A stretch of 64,000 bases of DNA from Schistosoma mansoni. Taxonomy: Eukaryota > Platyhelminthes > Trematoda > Strigeidida > Schistosomatidae. The notes below the pieces were generated by a model, which had not been told where the DNA came from, did no database searches, and was given only the letters and a program-made list of their open reading frames with translations. Made by a program: the position numbers and the translations under genes. The stretch spans positions 558,001-622,000 of the forward strand of contig NW_017386029.1 of assembly GCF_000237925.1 (NCBI RefSeq), given 5' to 3'. Positions within the stretch are counted from its first letter, which is position 1. Each line of letters opens with the position of its first letter. This document shows positions 54,101 through 64,000 of this stretch, in pieces.

Positions 54101-57100
54101 CTTATATCAATGCATGTGGGCAACTGTGGATATACATCCGACTGAAGAAATATTAAGATCTTGGATAGCGGGTAACCTAAAAGCACGAGAGAATTTTCAG
54201 AAGCTTGGTACTCAAGTCAATCGGTAATCAACAAACATTGAAATTGATCCAATCTATCAATCAATCAGAAAAACCACAGACGAATATACGGCCAAGAATC
54301 AAATCAGTGGGAGATACAATCAAAATAAAGAAGTGAACAATGACAGGTTAAAGGTCAACAACAATCAATCAAGATTGAAATCGACAGAACAAGCTGTGAG
54401 TCATATTTGGAGAAATTCAAACAGTTCACTTCTAATTGAAGTTTGTGCTGATGATGTTGTTCAGAAAGACAATGAAAACTCCTCAACCAAAACATCCAGC
54501 TCAGGGAACAAAACTCCGCCTAGTTCATGTACGCTTTATAAATGGTTTTGCAGAGCTTATTGGATTTAACAGTATACATTGCCAACCGATCATAGTTAGA
54601 TAAGGATTGAAAACGGGGAAGCACTGGATATCTATTTCACCCTAGTATAAGACTGAACCACAGTACACAGCCATAACCCTACCGAGGAAAGTACACAGGA
54701 CGTTGAGATCTGCAGACGAGAGGTCAGTGTTTAGGTCATTAACTGGGTATTCAATGATTTACATTACTAACTTCAGTGAGTTCGTTATGCTGTCCAAATA
54801 TCTTTCAGATCAGTTCGTGATGTGAACTATAGAAATTTTTGTTAATTTTAACACCTATACAGAAACTACCAAAACTGTAAACTAAATAAATGCTTAATGA
54901 TTTCTGTTACTGTCATAGTTCCACTTTCTAGAAGAGTTTGAAGGTCGGATATTTGTAGGAACCTTGAGAAAAGGTCAGTGTCATAAACATTTGGTTTTTA
55001 ACAAATATAAAAGATAAGCAGACAAACACGTTGAAATATACAAAATAAATTTATATTTCATCAAAACGGAAACAGAAAAATGGATCAAATCAAATTTTTA
55101 AAAACAATAATAAATTAAACAAGAAAGAATAGTTTAAGCGTACAGAATGTAAACCAAGTAAATAAACAAATGAACATTTACCTGATTTAAATTGGTTGAT
55201 TGTTGTATATTGGCTGTGACTGGGAGTAAATGCAACAAATAGATAATGGGATCCATGCCTAATTGATTAACTGGAGTCCATTCTAATTGACAACGATCCG
55301 AATTTAATTCAAGAATTTTCAATCCTAAAAGTTATAACCATATAGACAAAGTTTCCGTGATTAGTGATTAATTATAACAGAAAGCAAAATAATTTTCTGA
55401 AAAATCATTAAGTTTTTTACGAAGTGTTTTATTCTCTAATCTCAGTAGTTTAATTGTAAAGCGTTCACTGTAAGGCAGTGGTTGAAGGTAGTCCGTAGGA
55501 AATCCCGCTTGACCTAGGTTTCATACTATTTGACACTCATCAGCAAGAACTATCTATAATCATGAGAATCGATTCGCCCTGGCGGATTTGATATCGTGTT
55601 ATCAGCTTGTGTATTTATTGGATAAACTAGGTATATGCCATTTTGAACAGTTTCAAGATAATAAATTTTTCGAAACAAATGGATTGTGTAGTAATAAATA
55701 AATCAGTATTACATGACAATTTAGGGAAGAATGAGTGCAAAAGTGTTTCATTTTACGTTCTAGGTGTCGTAAACCTTAAAAAAAGGTTGATAACGCTTGA
55801 CAACATAGACCACTGATGTAAGGTAAATACTACTAGACAAACTACGTAGTGATTCACACGTTCATATGGCCTATCGGTTTGAATGAAATAGTAGAAAACA
55901 GATTTGTACTGATAATACACGAATCGACGACAAATATGATTGCTACCCACCTCCAGAGACGTTTATATTCAATTCGAATGCGGAATACTAGAAGCAAGAG
56001 CTTAGTTTGTGACAGTGAACAATTAATATTCGAGAGAAATACTACACTTTAACTACACTCTTAAACAACCTTAATTTACAGAGAGAAAAAAAGACTAAAT
56101 GGTTTGTAATGAATGTTTGATCCAACAACAGAATATATTGTCAGTGGGATTATTTCGATGATGTAGAATTATGAATCGGAGTCTAGAGTAGGCAAAACTT
56201 TTAACTCATTGACCAATTTCTAATTCGTCCGCTTCCTATCACCATGTCTTAAACTAGTCAGCATTACTGGTTAACACTTCTAGGTGGTCTAAACATTTTT
56301 CAATGTAAATTATGTACTACATTTGTTTATTTAAACACATAAATATTGGTACAAAGGGGCACCAGATACATATGCGCCACACAAATCTTATTTGATTTGT
56401 GTGAGGGCTATGATACTGCTCAGGTGCCCAAACTGAAGCAGGTGGTTTACTTAGAAGGCCACACCCGGAGCCTTTGACCTAAAGGTCTGGTCCACAAGGC
56501 AGTGGAGCATCGTAAGGAGATGCAGTTCCATGGTAGCCAGTGACCAACAGTTGGTTCATACGCCATTTTTCCCTCAGAGTACTGGAGCCCATGTGCACCA
56601 TTGGTTTGGAATCAGGGTTTTCCAACTCCCCTAGGTGAACATTCCGTATCCACCAATCCGGTTAGGGCGCCGGATATTCGCTTTTCCTCCTCTCAATTTT
56701 GTAAACAACAGTAATGCCGCTAGAAGGCAGTGAGTAGGACTTCCCTGGCGGAGGCTGTGTACGCGTGGCCGTGTGAGAGCATTTCGAAAGAGAGAGTGGA
56801 CTCTCCCCACTCTCGGCCGTATCAGGGCATTTGGGGGCTATGTACTACATCATCTTAGTTATTTAAGGTAAATTATACATAAATTAGAATAGTGAGTCTC
56901 ATTTGTACAAAAAGTTTATGATAATGGAAAGATTTAAGTGAGAAATATTTATAGTGGATATTTATCATTTGCAAAATGATACAATACAAAAGATAAAAGT
57001 CATGTGACATAATAACATTGAAATCACATTTACTACATATAGAGTAGAGATTTTGAAGTAAGATTAAAAAATAATGTACACCTTAGAGTCATTATTCTTA

Positions 57101-60100
57101 AATAACCTTCATTCTATATAGGTGATATGTACATAATGTAATTAACCAACTTCAATAATGTAGAATATTATTTTACAAAAAAAGAAGAGAACGAATTTGA
57201 TTGATTTTTTGGTCAGTGAAAACAAATTTAAAGTAGTAGTCATTTAAGATTGGAATTGAGGATACATATTTCATACCATTCGCGACTTGTCATATGGATA
57301 GATGTACAACTTACACATCTGTGTTCATGTGTGTACTGAAACTTGAACCCAGTAAATGTAGCTTCAAGAATTAATGCTTCATTTAGTAGGCTACTGAGTC
57401 ATGATACTCACACAGTAATGTAAACTGTATTTATATGTGGGCTCTTTGGGCAGATACATCTTTATGCATTCTTAACTATATTGTATCTAGAGGCTAACGG
57501 TGAAATCTGGGATATGTGTTCCATTCTATATGGGACTAGAGAGATGGATATAACTGTGTTGGAGTGTTAGCCACTATCAAAAACATAGTACCATTATGAT
57601 TACAATATCAAAGCATCAGTTTAAAAAAACTTACATCCCAATCAAAGACTGATCAACACATAGTTTTGAATATTAAAAACAAAGAAATCTTAAACCATTA
57701 CCTATCTACAATAGTTTTTGTGGTATTTTCTTTTTACTATTACAGTGTCTATGATTCAAAACTGATAGTTGCTTAATTTTTTACTCCAAATTTGGTCGGC
57801 ATGAGCATATAATATCGTTATTTTATTTCTTTTTTCTCTATTACAATATAAAAAATACAAACCTAATATTTTGTTCAACCTTACCTCGTACAGCTGGTGG
57901 TGATGCTTTCTGAGTACGAATTGTTTGAATGCCACTATACAATCCACAACCAGTTGTATTCATAGCACAAACACGAAAATGATAAATTGTAAATTCAGAT
58001 AAACGATTCACTTTATGCATATTTGATTGTCCTTCATAAATTGTTGTCCAACTGTTAAATGAAATGAAATAAAAAAGACATTAAAATTTTTACTGATTAA
58101 TAACTTACGGTAGAAGCACAGTAATGTAGAGACTTAGAATACGCAGATAATACAGTTATGTTTGATGAAGATGTTGACCAAATAAAGAGTCTTCTGATCG
58201 CCTTAAGCAACAATGCTTGTATATTAAGGACGTATTTCTCTCCCTCCAAATGCAAAATGCTGTTTTACGGCTGACCTGCGTTAACACTTGAATTAATAAC
58301 AGGGAGTGAGGTAAGTGAGCGTGTCAATCATGTCATTTTTCTTAGAAGTCTCATCAGTTCTTGTGGATTTGTGTCTGAGAAGATTTAAGCATGAATTCAG
58401 AAAGCCTAGTTGGTTTTGCCAACTCACTTCATTTGTGGTGTGGGTGAGATATCTGCTTTCCAACTAAAGGACGAGTTTATTGAGCAGAAATCCGCTTCGT
58501 TCTACTTTATGAGTGTGAAACTTGGCTTTTAAGAATACAAGATATTTATAGGCTACCAGTGTTCAATCGTAGATGTCTTCGAGGGACCATTGAGTGAATT
58601 ATTTTGAGGTTAGATGCAGAGTAATAGGTAGGTATGGAAAATCAATTGACGAAGTGTGAATCTTTAGCAACTGAGATGATTAGGAGATTTATAAAGCATA
58701 CTCATCCACTACCTACCTCGACTTGTGATGACGGATGGTGTAGGAATAAGCTGGAAGAAAGGCAGAGCAGGCCAAAGAGCTGACTCCTGGACTAAGCTAT
58801 GTAGGCAGGTGCAGATCACCTAGTTGGGGTCACGGTGCTTATCTTAACTGATGGTTAGAGGCTCTGGTTGACATGGCCCAAAATCATCCGCAATAGCGCA
58901 GGTGCATTCACTGTTTGTCCTTCATTAGATCCTCACTTTCCAAACTCCTCAAAACGTCCTTACTATTTCACTGATTTATATTTTCTCGAGTCGTTTCTTC
59001 GATGCCTAGTCTTTACTATTATAACTCAATTAAATGCATCTGTCATCTTGAGAAAAATGTTGCTTCACAAGAGATTTAAATCCATATAACCTAGTGTCAC
59101 AGTCACTGACGCTATCATTGAGGCGTTCCGGTTGAAATAGATTATTCTCAGAATGCGGTTGTGAAAATTGTTCAATTTCATTGAAATCATGGACTGATCT
59201 AAATTAGACAATCTTTGAAAACTTGAAAGCACTAAACAACCGTTTCATTTTAGCATGAGACCCCTCATCAGTGCGCATCAGTGACCCCACACGCGGGAAC
59301 CTAACCCAAAACTTTCGGTATCGTAAGCGAACACTTGACCCCTGAACCACTAAGCTTCCACGTTTTCAATGGTCATGATTTCAACCAAATCAATTGTCTC
59401 CTATAAAACTAAGATATTAACAGTAAGTGACCTCTGACTAGTTATTAACATCATATTTGTCTGGCGTAAACGATTAGCTTATTAACGAATAGTATTTGAA
59501 AAACGAGAACAATTAACCATTGTGTAGATACTTCATCATTCCATTTTGATAATTTTTTTATTTAGATGTGATGTAAAGGAGCCATTTAGAACAACAAAAA
59601 TGTATTGTGATTAATTGATTTAGTCGAATAAAACAAACAAAAAAAACATACAGGAGAATACAATCCTGTGTGTCTTTCAATGATGATATAAATTAACCAG
59701 TATTTTTTTTATGACATATTGGTGAAAGGAAGACATAGCGAACAAAAACGTAATCTTAAACCTGATGATTAGTCAGCTTAATTTAATTGAATGAATCGAC
59801 TGGTTGAAGTTAACACACTCACATTTAACCAAGTTATTATCAAAATGTTTGTGTTTTTGATGTGCATTAATGATTTTTTTTAAGTGATGTTCAGTAACTA
59901 TGATATATATATAAATGTATATGTGAATGTTTGTGAATAAATTTTCAGAAATAACATGGTTACAAAAGTTGCCAACTGCTGGCAATCATCATTATCATTA
60001 CCATCATCATAATCAGCAACTTAAATGATCACAACTGTAATTGATGTATAAGAGAAACTAAACAAAAGATAACAAAACAGTAGAAATAAAATATAAACTG

Positions 60101-63100
60101 TTGGGGGGGAGAGAGAATAAAGTAAAGCTCTATTTGTTCTCCACTAAAAAGGAAGAAAAAAACGATTAGTAATCATTATCAGAATATTTGTGCAAGTTTC
60201 TAGGTCAAAAAGAAAAGGGATCCGACAGAGAAATGGGTAGATGCGAATCGTTTGAACGAGTACATTATGTTAAATGCGGTGTCTATAATAGCAAAAAACA
60301 AATTTCACTGTACAACTGTTATGAAGAACAATCGTTTATCAAGTTGATACAGAATGGAAGAGGTAGCCACATGAGTTCAACCAAAAAAGGAAGGAGTAAT
60401 TGCATAAATCAGTAAATTAGTTACATTTTTTCCTGATAATGGGAATGCAATCAAAAGATATTGAGAATTGTGTCATTGATCAGTCAATGTCCAGTAATAT
60501 TCCGTTTCATTTACTCAAAATCTGACTGTAGATCGATGTAATTCAAACATAGAAGTTAAAGTATTTAGGTATACTTTTGATCAGTTCTCAGAATCGAATT
60601 AATACTCATCCGTCGTCTCAGCTTTCTTCCTTCCAAAGCGACATATTGAGACATTAGGCTTTGCTCAGTTATTCACGTACACACACAACAACTCATAAAT
60701 ATTTACAGAAAGATACACGACAAAGAGTTGAAGCAAGCAAATGAAAACACTAAATGAGTAAAACGACAGAAGGAAGAAGTAAGAATTAGAGTGGAGGGAG
60801 AAACAGTAAATAAAAGAATGATGCTTATGAAAATTTTCAATTAGTTCCTCACTATTAAGATGAAAACTCCGCATGTAGCTCTTTTACGGTTACTGACGGT
60901 CACTAGCATGGACAGATGAGGAAGGTTGCTAAAAAACGCTAACCAGAATAAACAATTTAAACCATTTAAACTCTGTCCTGAAAGTTAAGGGATATTCATA
61001 CGGAACAATTTTGAAACCTCGTAATGAAAGCCGAGATTCTTCGGGAATCACTAGACCTAAGACTCTTCTGACAACCACAGCAACAATTAAAATAAAGGTA
61101 CACGGAGCGTCCGGACAATATGAAAGAGTGGGAGGACCAGTTAAATAGCTGCGGAAATCAGGAAATACAACTCAGCTGTTCTCGAAATAAATGAAACCAA
61201 TGGGACAAGCTGGACAGAAAAGGCTAGGTTAACGGGTAGTGCTGCTGTACTCTGGTCATGAGGAAGAAGATGCTTCGCGCACACACAGGGAGTTGCTCTG
61301 ATGCTGACCAGAGAAGCACGGACAGCACTTGTAGGATGGGAATCTCATGGACTCAGGATCATCAAGGGATCATTCAAAGCAAAGGGGGAGGGAATCACAA
61401 TGAATGTTATGCATCCACCAATGATAGCAACGACGGCGATAAAGATCATTTATATGAAAGGCTGCATTCATCATAGCGAAGTGTTCAAGAAACGACCTCA
61501 CCATCCTGATGGGAGACCTAGACGCTAAAGTTGGAATGAACAACACCGAGTATGAAGGTAACATCGAAAGACATAAACTGACCAAGTGAAAGGAACGAGA
61601 ATGATGAGATTTATAAATTTATGATCACTCAAAAAATTGTTGCAGATTACACTACGTTTTCTCCACAAACGCATACACAAAGCTTCATGTGTCTCATCGG
61701 ATCACACTACAGAGAATCAGACCGATCATATATATATATCATTAAATAATTCACAAGGTCAATGGAAGAAGACAAAACCAGGAGAGGAGATGACAGCTTC
61801 AGATCACCAACACCTGATGGTTTCAAAAGTGAAACTGAATCTGAAGATGCACCGTACGACTGAACAAACAGCATTACAGAGGTTCAATACAACCTTCCTT
61901 CCAGTTACTGACAAACTCAACCAATACAGGATAACTCTCAACAACAGGTTTCAAGCCTTACAGGATCTACTGAAAGAAGAAACGACTATGGAGGACAACT
62001 GGGAAGGAATCAAAGAAGCACTAACTTCAACATATCAAGAGGTGCTGGGCTGTAAGAAGCATCATCATAGGGAATGGATCTCGATGGAAACCCTAGACAA
62101 GATTGAAGAAAGGAAGAACAAGAAGAGCAACTAACAACGGTCGAACAAGAACAGAGATGGTCAAGGCACACACTGAATACACAGAAGCAAACAAGCAAGT
62201 GAAGAGGAACATTAGAGATGACAAGCAGCAATTCATGAAAGACCCAGAAATGACAGTCTAAACAGTTGTAAGAGAGGGAAACATGAGACGAGTTTATAAC
62301 ACAAAGAAGGCAAGCCAATCACTGAAATTCAAGAACAGATAAACAGGTGTGTAGAACACTTTGAAGAACTCCTAAATAGGCCAGCTCTATCGAATTCACC
62401 GGACATTGAAGCTGTACACACAGACTTTCCCATAGCTGTCACTCGACCAACGATCGACGAAACCAAGATGGCCATCAGACAAATCAAGGGTGGGAAAGCA
62501 TCAGGACCTGATAACATACCAACTGAAGCACAGAAACACTAACACATCTCAGGGGAACACGGAATACAATGGAAAACTCAGAATCAACTAGACACGATTG
62601 GTTTTCGCGAATGACCTAGTCTTTCAATCATATACACATCAAGAAGTGAACTTCACGACAAGCAATGTAGCAGCAGCTTCTGTAGCACTAGGCCTCAACG
62701 ACACAAGGGTGAAAGCGCCATCCTCAAATACAACACGGAGAACACCTGTAGTGCCGTGCTTCCTTAATTGATCGCCTCGATAACCGTTATAATGTCAATC
62801 TTAACGGTGCATAATATCAGAAGGCAAAGGGAAGCGGCAACTACATTTTTACTGACAAATAATGAAGGCCAGAAAGCTGTGAGCACATGAGCAAGTGTAA
62901 GCGAGTGAAGCATACATGACACGTATTGGAGATGGTTGGTAAGCCAACTCGAGAGTGAAGCAAAAATAGTGCGTATTGGAGATAGCGGGGAAGCCAACTC
63001 ATTTTAAGCAAGCGTTAATCAACATTTATAGTCAGACAAAAATGAATGACAGACATATGATGAATAAGATACGAAGTGTGCATACACATGTGCTCATATA

Positions 63101-64000
63101 AAAAAGTAGTCAAGGTTAATAAGCGAATAATTAACAAGATCAAAATATGACTCGTAATGGATAGGCGAATTGGCTTGGCCAGAAGCTAGAATAAAGTATA
63201 TGGGCTTAACACATAAACTGATACTACACACCAACACAACCACACTTGATGGAGAAACTCTGGAAGACGTGGAAAATTTTTCGTATCTGGGTAGCATTAT
63301 TGATGAACAAGAAGGATCTGATGCAGGCGTAAAAGCAAGGATTGGCAAAGCAAGGTCAGCATTCTTACAGTTGAATAACATATATGACTCAAAACAACTG
63401 TCCATCAATATCAAAGTCACAATACGAACGTCAAGACAGTCCTATTGTACGGAGCTGAAACTTGCAGAAATATTAAAACACTCAGTTGATAAACAAAACT
63501 AGTTGTTTAGAGCAAATCTAAAACAGGAAAATTTATCGGAATAAAAGTACACTGAGAAAAAATCATAGCAGCATGATCTAAGATAATGAATCCATCGGAG
63601 AAGAAAAGATTAAATCTTCGTTAAACAGATCAATTTTAAAACAATAAACAACTTTTTAAAAACATATTTTCTAAAACATACTCTAAATCAGATTCTCTGC
63701 TCATTTGTAATGTAAATATTAATTGGCTTTCATCCGGTTTCAAGTCCACGTTCTGTCTTTTTAACCTTTCTCGCTGTTGTTGGTGGTGATGGTGGAGTGG
63801 ATTCGATAAACGAGAGGAAGAGTTTGACTTGACATTAGTCCCATCTTCAACATTTACTTCTTTTGTCTCGTCACTATGAATCTTTTCTTCTGTCTCATCA
63901 TTGACATAATTATCAGTTGAAGTGTCGTCACCAGCGGTGTCAGCATCACCATCAACATTATCCATATCATCAGTATCAGAATTGAGTATCTCATCGACCA
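50273..64000 (-). CDS. FNDC3-like fibronectin type III protein, C-terminal five exons
   Basis: Spliced gene span on the minus strand, entering from beyond the right edge. Exons in transcript order: 64000-63682 (partial), 58051-57885, 55324-55182, 53184-53029, 51142-50273, with matching phases. FNDC3 proteins are membrane proteins with many fibronectin type III modules and a C-terminal membrane helix; in vertebrates they sit at the ER/Golgi and act in cell adhesion and differentiation. Evidence: module pairs such as WTTIYEG...YHFRVCAMNTTG and LEWTPVNQLGMDPIIYLL...VYRGNQTACRITGLNPGSEY, then ELPGPFSPGLLFTT, then FTDTQLACLLLILFSLATLL. The order and the membrane helix fit FNDC3A/B. The assignment to the family is good; which paralogue cannot be said. 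Introns of 1.9-5.6 kb hold SINEs, LINEs and a 516-bp repeat. Confidence 0.88.
51850..51965 (+). mobile_element. decayed SINE family 2
   Basis: AGTCAAATAGGAAAAATAGC, TTCAGTGCTTTCTGG and the tail ACTAAGATCAGTCTGTGATG. Confidence 0.55.
52083..52218 (-). mobile_element. Sm-alpha-type SINE with hammerhead, head truncated
   Basis: Minus strand: GCGAAAGATACTGGGTTCGA (B box), CAGAGTGAACATCAACTCTG (hairpin), then the hammerhead. The tRNA-like head is cut at the GCGAAAG position, where an opposite-strand SINE piece begins. Confidence 0.88.
52111..52156 (-). ncRNA. hammerhead ribozyme, all core elements present
   Basis: Minus strand: stem I ATCCAG / TTGGAT (six pairs including one G-U), core CTGACGA, stem II GTCC-CAAATA-GGAC, GAAA, short stem III around CGCGAG, and cleavage triplet GTC directly before stem I. 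This is the best preserved copy in the window. Self-cleavage is inferred from the motif, not shown. Confidence 0.82.
52219..52375 (+). mobile_element. Sm-alpha SINE 3' half, opposite orientation
   Basis: Begins in hammerhead stem II (AAATAGGACGAAACG), then GTGCGTCCTGGATTCCACTG and the family tail to CAAACAAACAATTCC. Confidence 0.85.
53029..53184 (-). CDS. FNDC3-like exon: second half of the last fibronectin module
   Basis: Fifty-two codons, phase 0: VYRGNQTACRITGLNPGSEY, VCRVCAVRLCQPTAK, then a Thr/Glu-rich connector. YRGN...ITGLNPGSEYVCRVCAVR is a clear fibronectin strand E to F pattern. The acceptor is TTTTCATAG and the donor GTAAAT. The next exon begins with the FNDC3-like ELPGPFSPGLLFTT. 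Confidence 0.9.
53185..54600. other. FNDC3-like intron, no feature supported
   Basis: Several short open frames on the plus strand (53706-53912, 54333-54569). None has a recognisable domain. Confidence 0.45.
54605..54790 (-). mobile_element. decayed SINE family 2
   Basis: GATTGAAAACGGGGAAGCAC, TGGATATCTATTTCACCCTA correspond to the inverse of the stem and GAAAC region; other parts are scrambled. Confidence 0.4.
55182..55324 (-). CDS. FNDC3-like exon: first half of the last fibronectin module
   Basis: Completes a Gly codon, then LKILELNSDRCQLEWTPVNQ and LGMDPIIYLLHLLPV. Leu-Glu-Trp-Thr-Pro-Val-Asn is the strand B to C tryptophan region; DPIIYLLHLL is strand C'. It ends at CAG before GTAAAT at 55181, phase 0. 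The acceptor is ACTTTTAG. Confidence 0.88.
55455..55600 (-). mobile_element. Sm-alpha-like SINE fragment with hammerhead core
   Basis: Minus strand at about 55502-55550: CTGATGA, GTGTCAAATAGTATGAAAC, palindrome CCTAGG, GTC, then AAGCGGGATTTCC. CTGATGA, GAAA and GTC are kept; stem II is weak. Confidence 0.65.
56311..56850 (-). mobile_element. 516-bp non-autonomous retroelement with 12-bp target duplication (copy 3)
   Basis: The element proper is 56323-56838. TATGTACTACAT flanks it at 56311-56322 and 56839-56850, a perfect direct repeat. Such a length points to target-primed reverse transcription. Reading the minus strand it starts GCCCCCAAATGCCC and ends with the tail GTGTGGCGCATATGTATCTG...CCAATATTTATGTG, TTTAAATAAA. 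The tail matches the LINE tail at 9076-9146. No tRNA-like head and no coding frame of note. Confidence 0.92.
57270..57430 (-). mobile_element. Sm-alpha-like SINE, old
   Basis: Minus strand: GACTCAGTAGCCTACTAAAT, GAAGCTACATTTACTGGGTT, CAAGTTTCAG, then decayed hammerhead. Confidence 0.65.
57885..58051 (-). CDS. FNDC3-like exon: second half of a fibronectin module
   Basis: After the acceptor TTTAACAG, one base completes Asp; then WTTIYEGQSNMHKVNRLSEF, TIYHFRVCAMNTTGCGLYSG and IQTIRTQKASPPAVRG follow. Tyr-X-Phe-Arg-Val-Cys-Ala and the following Asn-Gly turn are the signature of fibronectin type III strands F and G. The donor GTAAGG leaves phase 1. Confidence 0.9.
58125..59060 (+). mobile_element. 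old RTE-type LINE, 3' part
   Basis: Remnants in shifting frames: EYADNTVMFDEDVDQIKSLL (YADD region), SPSKCKMLFYG, VGRCRSPSWGHGAY, WLEALVDMAQNHPQ, RRCIHCLSF, and part of the 3' UTR. Many stops. Same family as 14330-15405. Lies in an FNDC3-like intron on the antisense strand. Confidence 0.75.
59130..59370 (-). mobile_element. tRNA-headed SINE family 2, near full length
   Basis: Minus strand: head AGTGGTTCAGGGGTCAAGTG, GGGTTAGGTTCCCGCG (B box region), then GCACTGATGAGGGGTCTCAT, AAATGAAACGG, TTTAGTGC (hammerhead remnant at 59228-59275), then the tail to TCACAACCGCATTCT. Confidence 0.75.
59371..60980. other. FNDC3-like intron, no feature supported
   Basis: AT-rich with A and T runs and a G run near 60100. 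The 60188-60415 open frame has no recognisable domain. Confidence 0.45.
60990..62746 (+). mobile_element. RTE/SR2-like LINE, 5' part (endonuclease, linker)
   Basis: Pieces in several frames: IAAEIRKYNSAVLEINETN, YSGHEEEDASRTQGVALMLT, REARTALVGWESHGLRIIKG (endonuclease domain, 61250-61400), HPDGRP with PRR, FLHKRIHKASC and SDHTTENQTDHIYI (61640-61740), then frame 61780-62130 with DKLNQYRITLNNRFQALQDL and EVLGCKKHHHREWISMETLD. The RT core is largely deleted: sequence passes from KASGPDNIPTEA (62500) to FANDLVFQSYTHQE (62610). Several frameshifts. A solo LTR interrupts it at 62747. Confidence 0.88.
62743..63232 (+). mobile_element. solo LTR (LTR family C) inserted in an RTE/SR2-like LINE
   Basis: The LTR proper is 62747-63228 (482 bp), with ends TGTAGT...ACTACA (6-bp perfect inverted ends), flanked by CACC at 62743-62746 and 63229-63232. 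It includes an internal duplication of about 50 bp (62928-63000) absent from the copy at 39521-39952. Only the LTR is present. Confidence 0.88.
63233..63465 (+). mobile_element. RTE/SR2-like LINE, continuation after the solo LTR
   Basis: [60 protein letters not shown]: the post-RT region of the same LINE, continuing where it was cut at 62746. It ends in YCTELKLAEI and is lost before the terminal domain. Confidence 0.88.
63682..64000 (-). CDS. FNDC3-like exon: fibronectin module with an acidic and His-rich insertion
   Basis: Open from the window edge in the frame ...VDEILNSDTDDMDNVDGDAD, through a run of Asp/Glu and Thr, SNPLHHHHQQQRERLKRQN, then KPDESQLIFTLQMSRESDL. The donor GTATGT starts at 63681, leaving two bases of an Asp codon. 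IFTLQM followed by DWTTIYEG in the next exon is a normal strand pair of a fibronectin type III fold, so the acidic/His segment of about 70 residues appears to be a loop insertion in the module. The exon continues past the window. Confidence 0.8.

Noticed and set aside
54333-54569. 78-codon open frame with a CADDVV motif resembling an RT active site
   Set aside because: No flanking RT motifs in any frame and low-complexity Ser/Thr/Asn surroundings; most likely chance.

Overview
The window is about 64 kb of AT-rich flatworm nuclear DNA, almost certainly from a blood fluke (Schistosoma or a close relative). The evidence is the mix of repeats: RTE-clade LINEs of the schistosome endonuclease-reverse transcriptase type, CR1-like LINE 3' ends, solo LTRs, and tRNA-headed SINEs of the Sm-alpha kind that carry hammerhead ribozyme sequence. 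I cannot fix the species from sequence alone. Two runs of exactly 200 N mark assembly gaps.

Two host genes are supported. On the plus strand, nine exons between 3332 and 38587 encode all but the N-terminal end of eukaryotic elongation factor 2 kinase (eEF2K): the end of the calmodulin-binding segment, the alpha-kinase domain with its lysine, two aspartates, zinc ligands and glycine-rich loop, a Ser/Asn-rich regulatory linker, and the Sel1-like C-terminal repeats. All splice phases agree, giving 785 residues before the stop. On the minus strand, five exons from the right edge (64000) down to 50273 encode the C-terminal part of an FNDC3-type protein: fibronectin type III modules, then a Ser-rich segment, one membrane helix and an unusually long tail. 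The two genes are convergent.

Everything else is intron, 3' flank or intergenic DNA filled with mobile elements. Plus-strand order: CR1-like LINE end with a 1.2 kb insertion (1-2065); eEF2K exon 1 of the window, with two unexplained candidate exons just behind it (3657-3810 plus, 3865-4050 minus); a LINE inserted in another LINE with an 11-bp target duplication (5060-9150); a foldback repeat (11453-11913); more LINE and SINE debris, three LTRs and a broken gypsy-type fossil in the large central introns; an inverted LINE duplication next to exon 31483; a second foldback element (36622-37364); then an intergenic zone rich in solo LTRs (39521-46489), the FNDC3 3' flank of simple repeats, and an RTE LINE split by a solo LTR (60990-63500).

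The most interesting biology is in the repeats: several tRNA-headed SINE copies keep hammerhead ribozyme core sequences; a separate 516-bp non-autonomous element with a perfect 12-bp target duplication shares its 3' tail with the RTE-type LINE of 5060-9150, which suggests that LINE is its mobilising partner; and four solo LTRs keep direct duplications. In the host genes, the candidate alternative terminal exon of eEF2K is the observation most worth testing.
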